Source: Clostridia bacterium (GTDB lineage Bacteria > Bacillota > Clostridia > Christensenellales > Aristaeellaceae). From it: 64,000 bases of DNA. Under the pieces are notes generated by a model. It made no database searches and was not told the origin of the DNA. It worked only from the letters and a program-made list of their open reading frames with translations. Location of the stretch: positions 84,729-148,728 of the forward strand of contig JAFPWH010000063.1 in the NCBI GenBank assembly GCA_017395065.1. Direction: 5' to 3'. Positions within the stretch are counted from its first letter, which is position 1; each line of letters starts with the position of its first letter. The position numbers were made by a program, and so were the translations under genes. Below are positions 1 through 9,000 of this stretch, piece after piece.

Positions 1-1
1 G

Positions 2-985
2 AGCGGTCAGCCGACCGAAACGCAGGTATTCTGCACCGGCGGCGGCAGCTATTTCCACGTCAAGAACGACTGTTCCGGCATGAAGGGCGCCACGCAGATG
101 GGCATTTCCAAAGCGGTCAACGCAGGCAAGAAGGCCTGTCCGCGCTGCATAAGCCCGTCGCAGGTGTACGTGTTCTCCACCGAGGGCGGAAAATACTACC
201 ACACCAAAAACAACTGTTCCGGCATGGCCGGCGCCAAATACACGACCGCAAAGACCGCCATCAGTGCGGGCAAGACGCCCTGCCCCAAGTGCAACGCCAA
301 GAACCTGTCGAGCTCTTCCGCTTCGACCTCCGGTGACGGCAGCGCGACGGTAGCGGCAAACACCGCGGCGAAGACGAGCGCGGCCGCGCTCGGCGGCAAA
401 GTCACCGCCGACACCGCCACCTACGTCTACGCGACGAAGGGCGGCACCTACTACCACACCAAGAGCAACTGCTCCGGCATGAAGGGCGCAACGCGCGTCA
501 CCTACGCGCAGGCAGTCAGCGCGGGCAAAAAGGCCTGCCCCAACTGCGTGTCGGCTTCGTCGGTTAAGGTATTCGCGACGGCGGGCGGCAAATACTATCA
601 CACCAAGAGCAACTGCTCCGGCATGTCCGGCGCGGTGGAAGTGACCATCTCCAGGGCGCTCAGCGCCGGCAAGACCGCCTGCCCCACCTGCGCAAAGGCG
701 CTTGGCAGCGCGACCTCCACGAAATCCTCCTCGGCCGCCGCGGACGCCAAGGACGGCAAAGCCACGGCATCTCCCACCGTGAAGCCCACCGACAGCACGA
801 AGGCCAGCGGCAACACCCTCGTGTACATCACGGTGCCTTCGGAAAAGGGCAGCTACTACCACAAGGCCGCGAAGTGCTCCGCGCAGAACTTTTCCAACGG
901 TACGAACGTGACCCTGGAGTTCGCGCTGGATCGCGGCTATAAGCCCTGCCCCAGCTGCAATCCTCCATCCAAGGTCTCGACCTGA
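2..985 (+). CDS. Tandem H/C-C-x2-C repeat protein, 5' truncated by the window edge
   Basis: The reading frame is open from base 2, so the true N-terminus lies outside the window; the first internal ATG is at 80. The visible ~327 residues hold five copies of a ~40-residue module with the pattern YYH-x4/5-C-SGM...A...GK-x2-C-P-x-C. The spacing places one His and three Cys where they could bind a metal. Copies 1-2 and 3-4 are paired, with Ala/Ser/Thr-rich linkers between pairs and before copy 5. Copy 5 diverges and ends in GYKPCPSC. The module resembles the small C-terminal domain found on ComEC-like and secreted nuclease proteins of Firmicutes; that is recollection of the family, not a search. 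Metal binding and a surface location are inference, since no signal peptide can be seen. It stops at a TGA, followed by a non-coding region. Confidence 0.75.
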   Translation, partial: SGQPTETQVFCTGGGSYFHVKNDCSGMKGATQMGISKAVNAGKKACPRCISPSQVYVFSTEGGKYYHTKNNCSGMAGAKYTTAKTAISAGKTPCPKCNAKNLSSSSASTSGDGSATVAANTAAKTSAAALGGKVTADTATYVYATKGGTYYHTKSNCSGMKGATRVTYAQAVSAGKKACPNCVSASSVKVFATAGGKYYHTKSNCSGMSGAVEVTISRALSAGKTACPTCAKALGSATSTKSSSAAADAKDGKATASPTVKPTDSTKASGNTLVYITVPSEKGSYYHKAAKCSAQNFSNGTNVTLEFALDRGYKPCPSCNPPSKVST

Positions 986-1101
986 GAAGGTTTAAGAGGA
1001 TACGAGGCCGCGGACGGCGTAAAACCGTCCGCGGCTGATTTATATGGAGAGATATTCCGCTGTGAGATGATCCGGAAAGCAAATGACGGTGCGGCGCAAT
1101 A

Positions 1102-1152
1102 AGACCTCATCCGTCCCGGCTTTGCCGGGCCACCTTCCCCAGAGGGGAAGGC
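1102..1152. repeat. REP-like double palindrome
   Basis: Two adjacent perfect hairpins: CCCGGC-TTT-GCCGGG at 1115-1129 and CCTTCCCC-AGA-GGGGAAGG at 1133-1151, introduced by CCTCATCCGT. I recall this form (CTCATCCGT, a G+C hairpin, then CCTTCCCC/GGGGAAGG) as a dispersed intergenic repeat in gut Clostridia. It has no U-run, so it is a poor intrinsic terminator. Only one copy is in this window. Confidence 0.6.
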
Positions 1153-1172
1153 TTTTGGCGCGGGGCTTAGCG

Positions 1173-1495
1173 CGGTTTCCTGCGTATACGCCTCGACTAT
1201 GGCGCAGATTGCCGCCGCTACGGTGTACGGCGTGTTTCTTCTCCGTAGCGGCGGCGTCTACGCCGCCATAAGGACTGCGGATACGAAACAATGTACTGCA
1301 AGCGCTATTACCTGCGTATTCGCTTCGCTTATGGCGGCAGATTGCCGCCGCTACGGTGTACAGCCTGTTTCTTCTCCGTGGCGGCGGCGTCTACGCCGCC
1401 ATAAACACTGCGTATACGAAACAATGTACTGCAAGCGCAATTACACACTTATTCGTTTCGCCCATGGCGGCAGATTGCCGCCGCTGCGGAAAGCA
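1173..1495. repeat. ~132 bp tandem repeat made of GC hairpins
   Basis: Two near-identical units start at 1199 and 1331, a third partial copy starts at 1463, and a partial copy of the unit end precedes them at 1173-1198; the period is about 132 bp. Each unit contains GGCGGCA-GAT-TGCCGCC (imperfect in the first unit) and GGCGGCGT-CT-ACGCCGCC, which are also approximate inverted copies of each other. Short open frames cross the repeat but have no ribosome-binding site and repeat only because the DNA repeats. I see no gene between 986 and 1545. Confidence 0.8.
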
Positions 1496-1545
1496 AAGCA
1501 TCTTTATATCTCCGCAGCGGCGTCTGCTGCGCGCTTTCTGCGGGC

Positions 1546-2820
1546 TTACTCCGCTTCTTTCTCCTCCGGCGCGACGTCGGCCTTCAGGGTGTCTACCCTG
1601 TGGGGCTCGGCTTCGAGCACGGTCATGGTGATGCGGTCGTAGGTAAAGCTGTCGCCGGGTTGCGGGAATTTGTCCAGCATTTCGGTGGCCCAGCCGCCAA
1701 CGGTCGTGTAGTGCGTCGTAAAATCGGCCGGCGGCGTGTAATCGATCGCGCTGAAGAAGTCGTAAATGTTCATCGAGCCGTTGATCTGGTGGGAATTCGC
1801 GCCGACCTCTACGATCTCCTCCTCCACGTCGTCGCGCTCGTCGAAGATCTCGCCCACGATCTCCTCCATGATGTCCTCCATCGTGAGGATGCCCATGGTG
1901 CCGCCGAACTCGTCCACGACCACCGCCATCTGCAGGCGGTTTTTGCGGAATTCGCGTATGATGGACGAGACCATGCGCGTCTTGTGCACGAACAGCACAT
2001 TGACCAGCATGTCGCGTATCGGCGTGTCTTCGCCCTGCATGCGCTTTTTCATGAAGGTCTTTGTGGGCAGAACGCCTATAATGTTGTCGATCGTGCCCTC
2101 GTAGACCGGAAGGCGGCTGTGGCGCAGCATTTTGTTGGAGAGCTCTTCGACGTTCTGATTTACGTCGATGGCCACGATGTCCACGCGCGGGGTCATGACC
2201 TCCATGGCCATGGTGTCGCTGAACTCGATGGCGTTGTTGATCATTTCGCCCTCTTCCTCGGTGAATACGCCCTGCTCCTCGGCGTCCTCGAGAACGATGC
2301 GCAGTTCGTCCGTGGTCGTCTGGGGCTTTTGCTCCTTGGGCGTCCAGATGGGCGAAAGCTTGTTGACCAGCTTTTCCACGCCCGTGACGAGGGGCTTGAA
2401 AAAGCCCATGACTGCCTTAAGCGGCGAGGAAAAGCGGCGCGACAGGACGTCCGGCCGGTCGGCGGCAATGATCTTGGGCATGGTCTCGCCGAAGACGATC
2501 AGAAGCAGCGTCGTGATGACCGTGGCGATAAACTCGCCGCGCCTTAAGTCGAGCAAGCGCACGAAGAACACCGTGGCGGCCGAGGACGCGGCGATGTTGG
2601 TCAGGTTGTTGCTTACAAGGATGGTACTCAGCGACCGGGTATAATTGTCCTGAATGTATTTCGCGTTCCGGGCGCGCCTGTCGCCGTTTTCGGCGTCCTT
2701 TTCGATGCGCTTTTTGTTGGCTCTTGCGAAGGTGATCTCGCAGCTTGAGAAAAACGCGCTCAGGGCGATCAGAAGCGCATAGAGCAAAAGCACGAGTATT
2801 TCGATGAGCGTCTTAGGCAT
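1546..2820 (-). CDS. CNNM/CorC-family membrane protein with CBS pair and CorC domain
   Basis: 424 residues in the full family order: N-terminal DUF21/CNNM transmembrane region (hydrophobic segments near residues 6-26, 60-90 and 98-118, with the GETMPK motif), a CBS domain pair (about 195-330, including VMTPRVDI and GILTMEDIMEEIVGEIFDE), and a C-terminal CorC_HlyC domain (about 340-420). Relatives are linked to Mg2+/Co2+ homeostasis or divalent cation efflux; they are often named hemolysins on thin grounds. It overlaps the upstream gene by 8 bp, so the two are probably co-transcribed from the promoter at 3861-3889. The substrate cannot be told from sequence. Confidence 0.9.
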   Translation of the reverse strand: MPKTLIEILVLLLYALLIALSAFFSSCEITFARANKKRIEKDAENGDRRARNAKYIQDNYTRSLSTILVSNNLTNIAASSAATVFFVRLLDLRRGEFIATVITTLLLIVFGETMPKIIAADRPDVLSRRFSSPLKAVMGFFKPLVTGVEKLVNKLSPIWTPKEQKPQTTTDELRIVLEDAEEQGVFTEEEGEMINNAIEFSDTMAMEVMTPRVDIVAIDVNQNVEELSNKMLRHSRLPVYEGTIDNIIGVLPTKTFMKKRMQGEDTPIRDMLVNVLFVHKTRMVSSIIREFRKNRLQMAVVVDEFGGTMGILTMEDIMEEIVGEIFDERDDVEEEIVEVGANSHQINGSMNIYDFFSAIDYTPPADFTTHYTTVGGWATEMLDKFPQPGDSFTYDRITMTVLEAEPHRVDTLKADVAPEEKEAE

Positions 2821-3820
2821 TTTCGCTCACCTCCTGCTCGTCCTCGTCGTAGATCTCTCCGGCGATCTCCTCGAGGATGTCCTCCATCGTGACGATGCCG
2901 AGGGTCTTGCCGCTTTCGCTGACCACGGCCAGGTGCGTGCGCCTGCCGCTCATGCCCTCGAAGACCTTGCTCACGGGAATGTCCGATCGGATGAAGTACG
3001 GGCGGGTCATGATGTCCGCTACGTCGATGAAGGTGCCGGCGTTCAGGCGGTAGAGGGCCTTGTTTGCGGACAGCACGCCCACGATGTCGTCGACGCTGCC
3101 GTCGGTGACCGGTATGCGGGAAAACTTTACGTCGATGAGCAGCTTTTTCAGGTCCTCGGCGCTTATGTCTTTGGGAACGCATACCACCTGATCGACGGGC
3201 GTCATGATCTCTCCGGCGAGGATGTCTCCGAAATGGATCGTGGACTTGATGATCTCTTTCTCGTCCGGCTCGATCAGTCCTTCGTCCTCGACGTTTTCGA
3301 CCAGTTCCTCGAATTCGTCCTCGGTCACGTCCGGCAGCGCCTGCTTTTTCGGCAAAAGCTTTTTGGCGCTCTCGCCGATAAAGGTAAACAGCGCGCTCAG
3401 CGGCGAAAGCACGACCCTGAAAAAGCTGATCGGATAGGCGGCCAGCAGTGCCCAGCCGTCCGCGTTCACCTTGGCGATGTTTTTGGGGATCGTCTCGGAA
3501 AACAGAAACACCAAAAGTGTACTTGCGACGGTGGCGATCACGGAGCCCAGGTCGCTGTCGAGCATGGTGACCACCGCGACGGTCGCGATCGCCGACACGG
3601 AGATGTAGATGATGTTTATGACGATGAGCAGTGTAACGATCGTGCGGTCAAAGTCGTCCAGCAGCTTTGCAAGCCGCTTTGCGCGCTTTTTGCCGTTTTC
3701 GGCCAGCGCGCGGATGCGCGCCTCGTTACAGAAGGAGAACGCCGTTTCGCTGCCCGCGAAAAAGCCGGCGCAGGGGATAAGACACAGTATCAGCAGAATA
3801 CTTCGGGGGATATCGTCCAT
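2813..3820 (-). CDS. CNNM-family membrane protein with CBS pair, lacking the CorC domain
   Basis: 335 residues. The N-terminal DUF21/CNNM transmembrane block contains FAGSETAFSF and FSETIPKNIAK, followed by two CBS motifs (GEIMTPVDQVVCVPKD and GIVTMEDILEEIAGEIYDEDE). The protein ends just after the second CBS domain, so it has no CorC_HlyC domain, unlike its neighbour. It is first in a two-gene operon and overlaps the downstream paralogue by 8 bp. A heteromeric or paired cation transporter is possible, but that is inference from adjacency. Confidence 0.88.
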   Translation of the reverse strand: MDDIPRSILLILCLIPCAGFFAGSETAFSFCNEARIRALAENGKKRAKRLAKLLDDFDRTIVTLLIVINIIYISVSAIATVAVVTMLDSDLGSVIATVASTLLVFLFSETIPKNIAKVNADGWALLAAYPISFFRVVLSPLSALFTFIGESAKKLLPKKQALPDVTEDEFEELVENVEDEGLIEPDEKEIIKSTIHFGDILAGEIMTPVDQVVCVPKDISAEDLKKLLIDVKFSRIPVTDGSVDDIVGVLSANKALYRLNAGTFIDVADIMTRPYFIRSDIPVSKVFEGMSGRRTHLAVVSESGKTLGIVTMEDILEEIAGEIYDEDEQEVSENA

Positions 3821-3860
3821 GGAGTAGGGGTTTCACTGCCTTTCATTGATAGATGGAGAT

Positions 3861-3889
3861 ATTATGCCATAAGTTTAATTGTTTTGCAA
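3861..3889 (-). promoter_or_regulatory. SigA promoter for the CNNM pair
   Basis: Read on the minus strand: TTGCAA (3889-3884), a 17 bp spacer, then CATAAT (3866-3861), about 40 bp upstream of the 3820 start. The surrounding DNA is AT-rich against a GC-rich background. Confidence 0.65.
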
Positions 3890-3964
3890 TAGAAATTTAT
3901 AAATTTACAGCAAAACATTTTATCCGTGCCGGAACGACACCCTTCGGCTACGCACAATAATAAT

Positions 3965-3993
3965 TTGACAAGTATAGAAAAAAAAGGTACAAT
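3965..3993 (+). promoter_or_regulatory. SigA promoter for the plsX-acpP-rnc cluster
   Basis: TTGACA at 3965, a 17 bp spacer and TACAAT at 3988. A second -10-like TATAAT lies at 4003-4008. The ribosome-binding site GGAGGTG is at 4011-4017. The minus-strand promoter at 3861-3889 makes this a divergent promoter region. Confidence 0.8.
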
Positions 3994-4037
3994 ATAGATT
4001 GGTATAATGTGGAGGTGTTTTTACGGACAGGATCATA

Positions 4038-5030
4038 TTGGCGGTGGACGCGCAGGGCGGCGACAACGCGCCCGGCTGCGTCGTCGAGGGTATCAAGCAG
4101 TTCCTGGGCGATTTCAAGGACAGCGAAGTGCTTTTGTTCGGCCATGAAGACAGGCTCAGGCCGCTTTTGGACATGCCGGACGGGGTGAAGGCGCACGTCA
4201 CGCTGATAAACGCGCCCGAAGAGATCACCATGCACGACGAGCCAATGATGGCGGTCCGCAGAAAGCAGGATTCGTCGCTGGTGATGGGCCTTAAGGCCGT
4301 AAGCGACGGCCGTGCACAGGCCTTCGTGTCCGCGGGCTCGACGGGCGCCATGTTCATCGGCGCCATGGTCACGCTCAAAATGCTAAGGGGCATTTCGCGC
4401 CCCGCGATCGGCGCGATCTTCCCGGGCCTGAACAAGCCCTTCCTGCTGATGGACTGCGGCGCGAACGCGGACTGTCAGGCGGATTACCTGCGCCAGTTCG
4501 GTCTGATGGGCAACACGTACATGCAAAAGGTGCTGGGCGTGAGCGAGCCCAAAGTCGCGCTGGTCAACATCGGCGCGGAAGAAGAAAAGGGCAGCAAGCT
4601 CTACAAGGAAGCCCATCAGCTGATGAAGGCACAGAGCGATTACCGCTTCATCGGCAACGTGGAATCGCGCGAGCTCATGCAGGGCGAGCACGACGTGATC
4701 GTGTGCGACGGCTTTACCGGAAACATCATACTGAAGTACGCCGAGGGCCTCGTAAAGTCCCTGTTCAAGGTGATCAAGGGCGAGGTAATGCAGTCCCTGC
4801 GCGGAAAGCTGGGCGGGCTGATGCTCAAGCCCACCTTTACCAAAGTCAAAGACAGCATGAATTCCGACCGCTACGGCGGCGCGCCCCTGCTGGGCGTAAA
4901 CGGCGCGGTCGTCAAGGCGCACGGCTCCTCCAACGGCTACGCATTTGCAAAGGCGCTGGAGCAAGCCCGCCTCATGGTAGTTTCCGACGTGACGGGCACC
5001 CTCAGGCGCGGTCTGGAAGAAAAAGCGTAA
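4038..5030 (+). CDS. plsX: Phosphate acyltransferase PlsX
   Basis: About 330 residues, the usual PlsX length. It converts acyl-ACP to acyl-phosphate for phosphatidic acid synthesis at the membrane. The N-terminal AVDAQGGDNAPG matches the family's VDAMGGDxAP (Met replaced by Gln). Further matches are SAGSTGA, MDCGAN and CDGFTGNIILK. The start is doubtful: TTG at 4038 is the first conventional start after the in-frame stop at 4005, but it lies 22 nt from the GGAGG at 4011-4015. ACG at 4023 has ideal 7 nt spacing and would give (M)DRIILAVDAQ, the expected N-terminal length. Followed by acpP after 61 bp. The fabD and fabG genes often found between plsX and acpP in Firmicutes are absent here. Confidence 0.95.
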   Translation: MAVDAQGGDNAPGCVVEGIKQFLGDFKDSEVLLFGHEDRLRPLLDMPDGVKAHVTLINAPEEITMHDEPMMAVRRKQDSSLVMGLKAVSDGRAQAFVSAGSTGAMFIGAMVTLKMLRGISRPAIGAIFPGLNKPFLLMDCGANADCQADYLRQFGLMGNTYMQKVLGVSEPKVALVNIGAEEEKGSKLYKEAHQLMKAQSDYRFIGNVESRELMQGEHDVIVCDGFTGNIILKYAEGLVKSLFKVIKGEVMQSLRGKLGGLMLKPTFTKVKDSMNSDRYGGAPLLGVNGAVVKAHGSSNGYAFAKALEQARLMVVSDVTGTLRRGLEEKA

Positions 5031-5091
5031 AAAGACATATTTCAGCAGACAGCTGTAATATCATAAAACATACTTAATCGGAGGTTTTGAT

Positions 5092-5325
5092 ATGGATTAC
5101 AATACGGTTTTCAATAAGGTTTCCGAACTCATTCTGGCGCAGCTGCCCATCAGCGCGGATCAGATCAAGCCCGAGAGCCGCCTGGTGGAGGACCTGGGCG
5201 CGGACAGCGCGAACATCATGATCCTCATCTGCGACATCGAAAACGAATTTGACGTGCAGGTGGACAACGACATGCTGGCCAAGGTCTCGACGGTAGACGA
5301 CATCGTAAAGTATCTTTTGAAATGA
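5092..5325 (+). CDS. acpP: Acyl carrier protein
   Basis: 77 residues, typical ACP size, acidic and helical. The Ser of GADSANI is the expected 4'-phosphopantetheine site; the family usually has DSL, here DSA. A strong ribosome-binding site (GGAGG at 5081-5085) precedes the ATG. It carries acyl chains for fatty acid synthesis and for its neighbour PlsX. Its last codons overlap the rnc start (ATGA), indicating coupled translation. Confidence 0.95.
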   Translation: MDYNTVFNKVSELILAQLPISADQIKPESRLVEDLGADSANIMILICDIENEFDVQVDNDMLAKVSTVDDIVKYLLK

Positions 5326-6002
5326 GCCCTGTCGAAGCCAAAATCGGCTACGAATTCAGGCAAAAAAAGCTGCTGACGCAGGCGCTGACGCATCCCTCCT
5401 ACGGCGGGGACCATCACGTGCCGGACTATCAGCGGCTGGAATTTCTGGGCGACGCGGTGCTGGAACTGTACATCAGCGACCGGCTGTACCGCGCCTATCC
5501 CCTGTTGGGCGAGGGCAAGCTTACGCGCATGCGGGCTGACCTCGTCCGGGAAAGTATGCTTTCAAAGGCGCTCGAAGACCTGGACATAAGCAAATACATC
5601 TACCTCTCCGTCGGCGAGGACAGGGGCGGCGGGCGCGAAAAGCCCTCGATCCTGTGCGACGTGCTGGAGGCCGTCATCGGCGCGATCTATCTGGACGGCG
5701 GCTCCAAATGCGCGGCCGCGTTCATACAGCGCGCGCTGGGCGACGCGCTCAAACAGGACACCTCGCGGGAGGACCATCTGGACTATAAAAGCAGACTTCA
5801 GTCTGTTTTACAGTCACAGGGGAACATGCCCGTCTACGAGCTGACGGCGCGCGAAGGCCCCGACCACGCGCCCGTGTTCAGCTACCGCGTGAGCGCGGAC
5901 GGAACGGAGCTGGGAACAGGCAGCGGCGCGTCCAAGCAGCAGGCGCAACTGAACGCCGCCGAGGACGCGCTCAAGCGCCTCGCGGCGCAAAGCGGCGGCT
6001 GA
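5322..6002 (+). CDS. rnc: Ribonuclease III
   Basis: 226 residues. The N-terminal RNase III domain has the signature RLEFLGDAVLELY and a second acidic cluster (DVLEAVIGAIYLDGG). A C-terminal double-stranded RNA-binding domain (about 155-222) ends with GSGASKQQAQLNAAEDAL. It processes rRNA precursors and other duplex RNA in the cytoplasm. The start overlaps the acpP stop by 4 bp. The order acpP-rnc-smc-ftsY is conserved in Firmicutes. Confidence 0.97.
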   Translation: MSPVEAKIGYEFRQKKLLTQALTHPSYGGDHHVPDYQRLEFLGDAVLELYISDRLYRAYPLLGEGKLTRMRADLVRESMLSKALEDLDISKYIYLSVGEDRGGGREKPSILCDVLEAVIGAIYLDGGSKCAAAFIQRALGDALKQDTSREDHLDYKSRLQSVLQSQGNMPVYELTAREGPDHAPVFSYRVSADGTELGTGSGASKQQAQLNAAEDALKRLAAQSGG

Positions 6003-6057
6003 ATGGCCGCGCGCGTTATTTTGCATTTTATTTGATTGATCAGGAGTTAGGGTACGA

Positions 6058-9000
6058 TTGCGACTTAAACGGCTTTACATACACGGCTTCAAGAGCTTTG
6101 CAGACCGGGTGGAGATCACCTTCGAGCACGGCATAACCGGCGTCGTCGGGCCCAACGGCTGCGGAAAGAGCAACATCGCCGACGCAATCCGCTGGGTGCT
6201 GGGCGAGCAGAGCGCAAAGCAGCTTCGCGGCAGCAAGATGGAGGACGTGATCTTCAACGGCACCGACAAGCGCCGCCGTTCGGGCTACTGTGAAGTGACG
6301 CTCACCTTCGACAACGAGGACCGCGCGCTCAACCTCGACTACAGCGAGGTGGCGGTCACGCGCCGCGCCTACAGGACGGGCGAGGGCGAATACCTGCTCA
6401 ACAGCCAGCCCTGCAGGCTCAAGGACATCGTGGACCTTTTCCGGGACACCGGCACGGGCCGCGACGGCTATTCCATCATCGGCCAGGGGCGCGTGGACGA
6501 AATCCTGAGCCAGAAAAACGAGGAACGCCGCCAGGTGTTTGAAGAGGCGGCGGGCATCGTGAAATACAAGACCCGAAAGACCGAGGCGGAAAAGCGCCTC
6601 GAAAACACGAGCCAGAACCTGGACCGCGTAAACGACCTTGTAGAGAGTCTGGAGGAGCGCATAGAGCCCCTTCGGCTGCAAAGCGAGGACGCGCGCAAGT
6701 ATCTCGCGCTGCGGGACGAACTGAAGGATCTGGAGCTCAACGCCTTCTGCGTGCGCAGCCAAAGATACACGGAGCGCATACAGGAGCTGGACGAAAGTCT
6801 CGGCAGTCTTTCGCAGGACACGGGTGCAAACGAGGAAGCCCGCGCAAATCTTTCACAGGAGCGCGAGATTAGTCAGGCCGAGCTCGAAAAGGGCGAAAGA
6901 GAGAGCGCCTCGCTGCGGGAGGAGCTGCAGGAGCTGATCCGCGAAGTGGAGGCCGCCGAGGGCAGCGCGGGCGTGCTGCGCGAAAGGCTGAGCAGTTATC
7001 AGAAGGAAAGAGCCCGCCTGCAGGCCGAAAAGGAGACCGCCTCGCAGGGCGAGCAGGGCTTGAGTAAGCGCATTGAAGATCTGCAGGCGGCGCTGAGCGA
7101 ATTCGAAGCCAAGACGAAACGTGAGGCCGAAGCGCTCAAAGCGCGTGAGGAAGAGCTGAGCAAGGCGGAAGAAAACCTTACGGAGCTCGAGCAAAGCGCA
7201 GAAGACGCCAAGGAAGCCGTCATCAGCGCGATGAACGCGCTGGGCGACGCAAGGAGCGAGCAGGCGAGGCTGACAGCCCTGACCCAGGCGATCGAAACGC
7301 AGATACGCAGTCTGGATCAGTCCCTGCAAAAGAGTGAGGAACAGACCGAAAACCTGTCCAAACTGCTCGAAAGCGCCCAGGATCAATTGGACGAGGAAAC
7401 GAAGCGCCTGAACGATCTGAGCGGCGACGCAATGCGCTTGAACGAGGAAACGAAGCGCGCAGGCGAGGAATTCGAGCGCATGCGCGGCGACGCCAACGAG
7501 CTATTGTCGCAAAGGCAGGAGCTCAGCAGCCGCGCAAAACTCTTAAATGAAATGCAGCGCGATTACGAGGGTTACAATCTCTCCGTAAAGCAGGTGCTCA
7601 AGGAAGCTTCCCGCCTCGGCATGGCGAGCGTGCACGGCGTGGTGGCCAACGTCATCCATGCGGACGCGCGCATCGAAAAGGCAGTGGAGACCGCGCTGGG
7701 CGCGGCGCTTCAGGACGTCATCGTGGACACCGAGGAAGACGCCAAGGAGCTGATCGACTTTCTCAAGCGCAACCGCTTCGGCCGGGCGACATTTCTGCCC
7801 ATCAGCGCCGTGCGCGGGAGGACGCTGGACATGAACGAGCGCCGGGTGCTTTCGATGCCCGGCTGCGTCGGCGTCGCAAGCGAGATGGTGACCTTCGACG
7901 CAAAATACCGCGGCATCGCCGAAAACCTGCTGGGCAGGACGGTGATCGCCGAAAACCTTACGCTGGGTATCCCCATCCACAGGGCGGGCCGGCAGAGCTT
8001 CCGCCTGGTGACGCTGGACGGCGACGTGATGAACGTGGGCGGCTCCATGACCGGCGGCAGCACCGTCAGCCGCATGACCAGCCTTCTGTCCCGCGAAAGG
8101 GAAATCAAGGAAACCGGCGAAAAGCTCGAGCAGATGAACGCACGCCTCAGGCAGTACGAAAGCGATCTGAAGCAGCTTTCCGAAAAACGCGCGTCTCTCA
8201 AAGCTTCGAGGCAGGAGGCCTTCGACGAATTCCATCAGCAGCAGATCGCACTGACCCGCGCGCAGGCGCACCTGACGCAGGCGCAGGAGGATTGGGACAG
8301 GCAGCTGGAAAGCGTGAAGGAACTCGAAAACGAAAAAGAGAATTTAAGGCAGCAGCTGGACGAGATCGCAAAGACCGAACAGGAGCTGCAAAACCAAAAG
8401 CAGCTCAGCCAGGAATCCAGCGACCGGCTGCGCAGCGAGGCCGCGCGTCTGCAGGGCGAGCTCAACCGCCTGCGCCCCGCGGTGAACGCGCTGCGGGAGC
8501 AGGTCACGGGCGAGCGCATCGCCTACGGCGCCTCCGAAAAGGATCTGGAGCTGCGCACGGCGGAGCTGAACCGCCTCGTCAATCAAAAGGGCGACACGCG
8601 CAGGATGCTGGCCGAGGCCGAGGAGAACTTAAAAAAGCTGTCCCTGAGCGAACAGGCGGACGCGGAGAGGCTGCACAGCGAAGAAGCGGCCCTCGGCATC
8701 GCGCGGAAATCCCTGACCGACACGCGCGCGCGCTTCGAAGACGCGGACAAGGCGCGCCTTGGCGCGCAGGACAAGCTGCGCGGCCTGAACGAAAAAATCG
8801 AAAGTCTGACCCGCGAGGCCGAGGAGCTAAACGAGCGCGCCCACAGGATCGAACTGCTCAGGCAGCGCATAGAGGGCGACCTGACCAACCTGACCAACCG
8901 CATCTGGGAGGACTATCAATTGACCCTCGAGGGCGCGGGCGAATTCCGCAGGGACGACTTCAAGCTCTCCGAGGGCGAAAAGCGCATCAACGCGATCAAG

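Noticed and set aside
1199..1495. CRISPR array
   Set aside because: Unit length 132 bp, adjacent without unique spacers, GC hairpins and no cas genes.
1083..1642. Three short plus-strand frames across the repeat region
   Set aside because: They exist because the 132 bp unit is divisible by three and repeats; there is no ribosome-binding site and similarity between frames is only the DNA repeat.
1600..2547. 315-codon plus-strand frame
   Set aside because: Complement of the CNNM/CorC gene; His/Asp/Val-rich with no start context.
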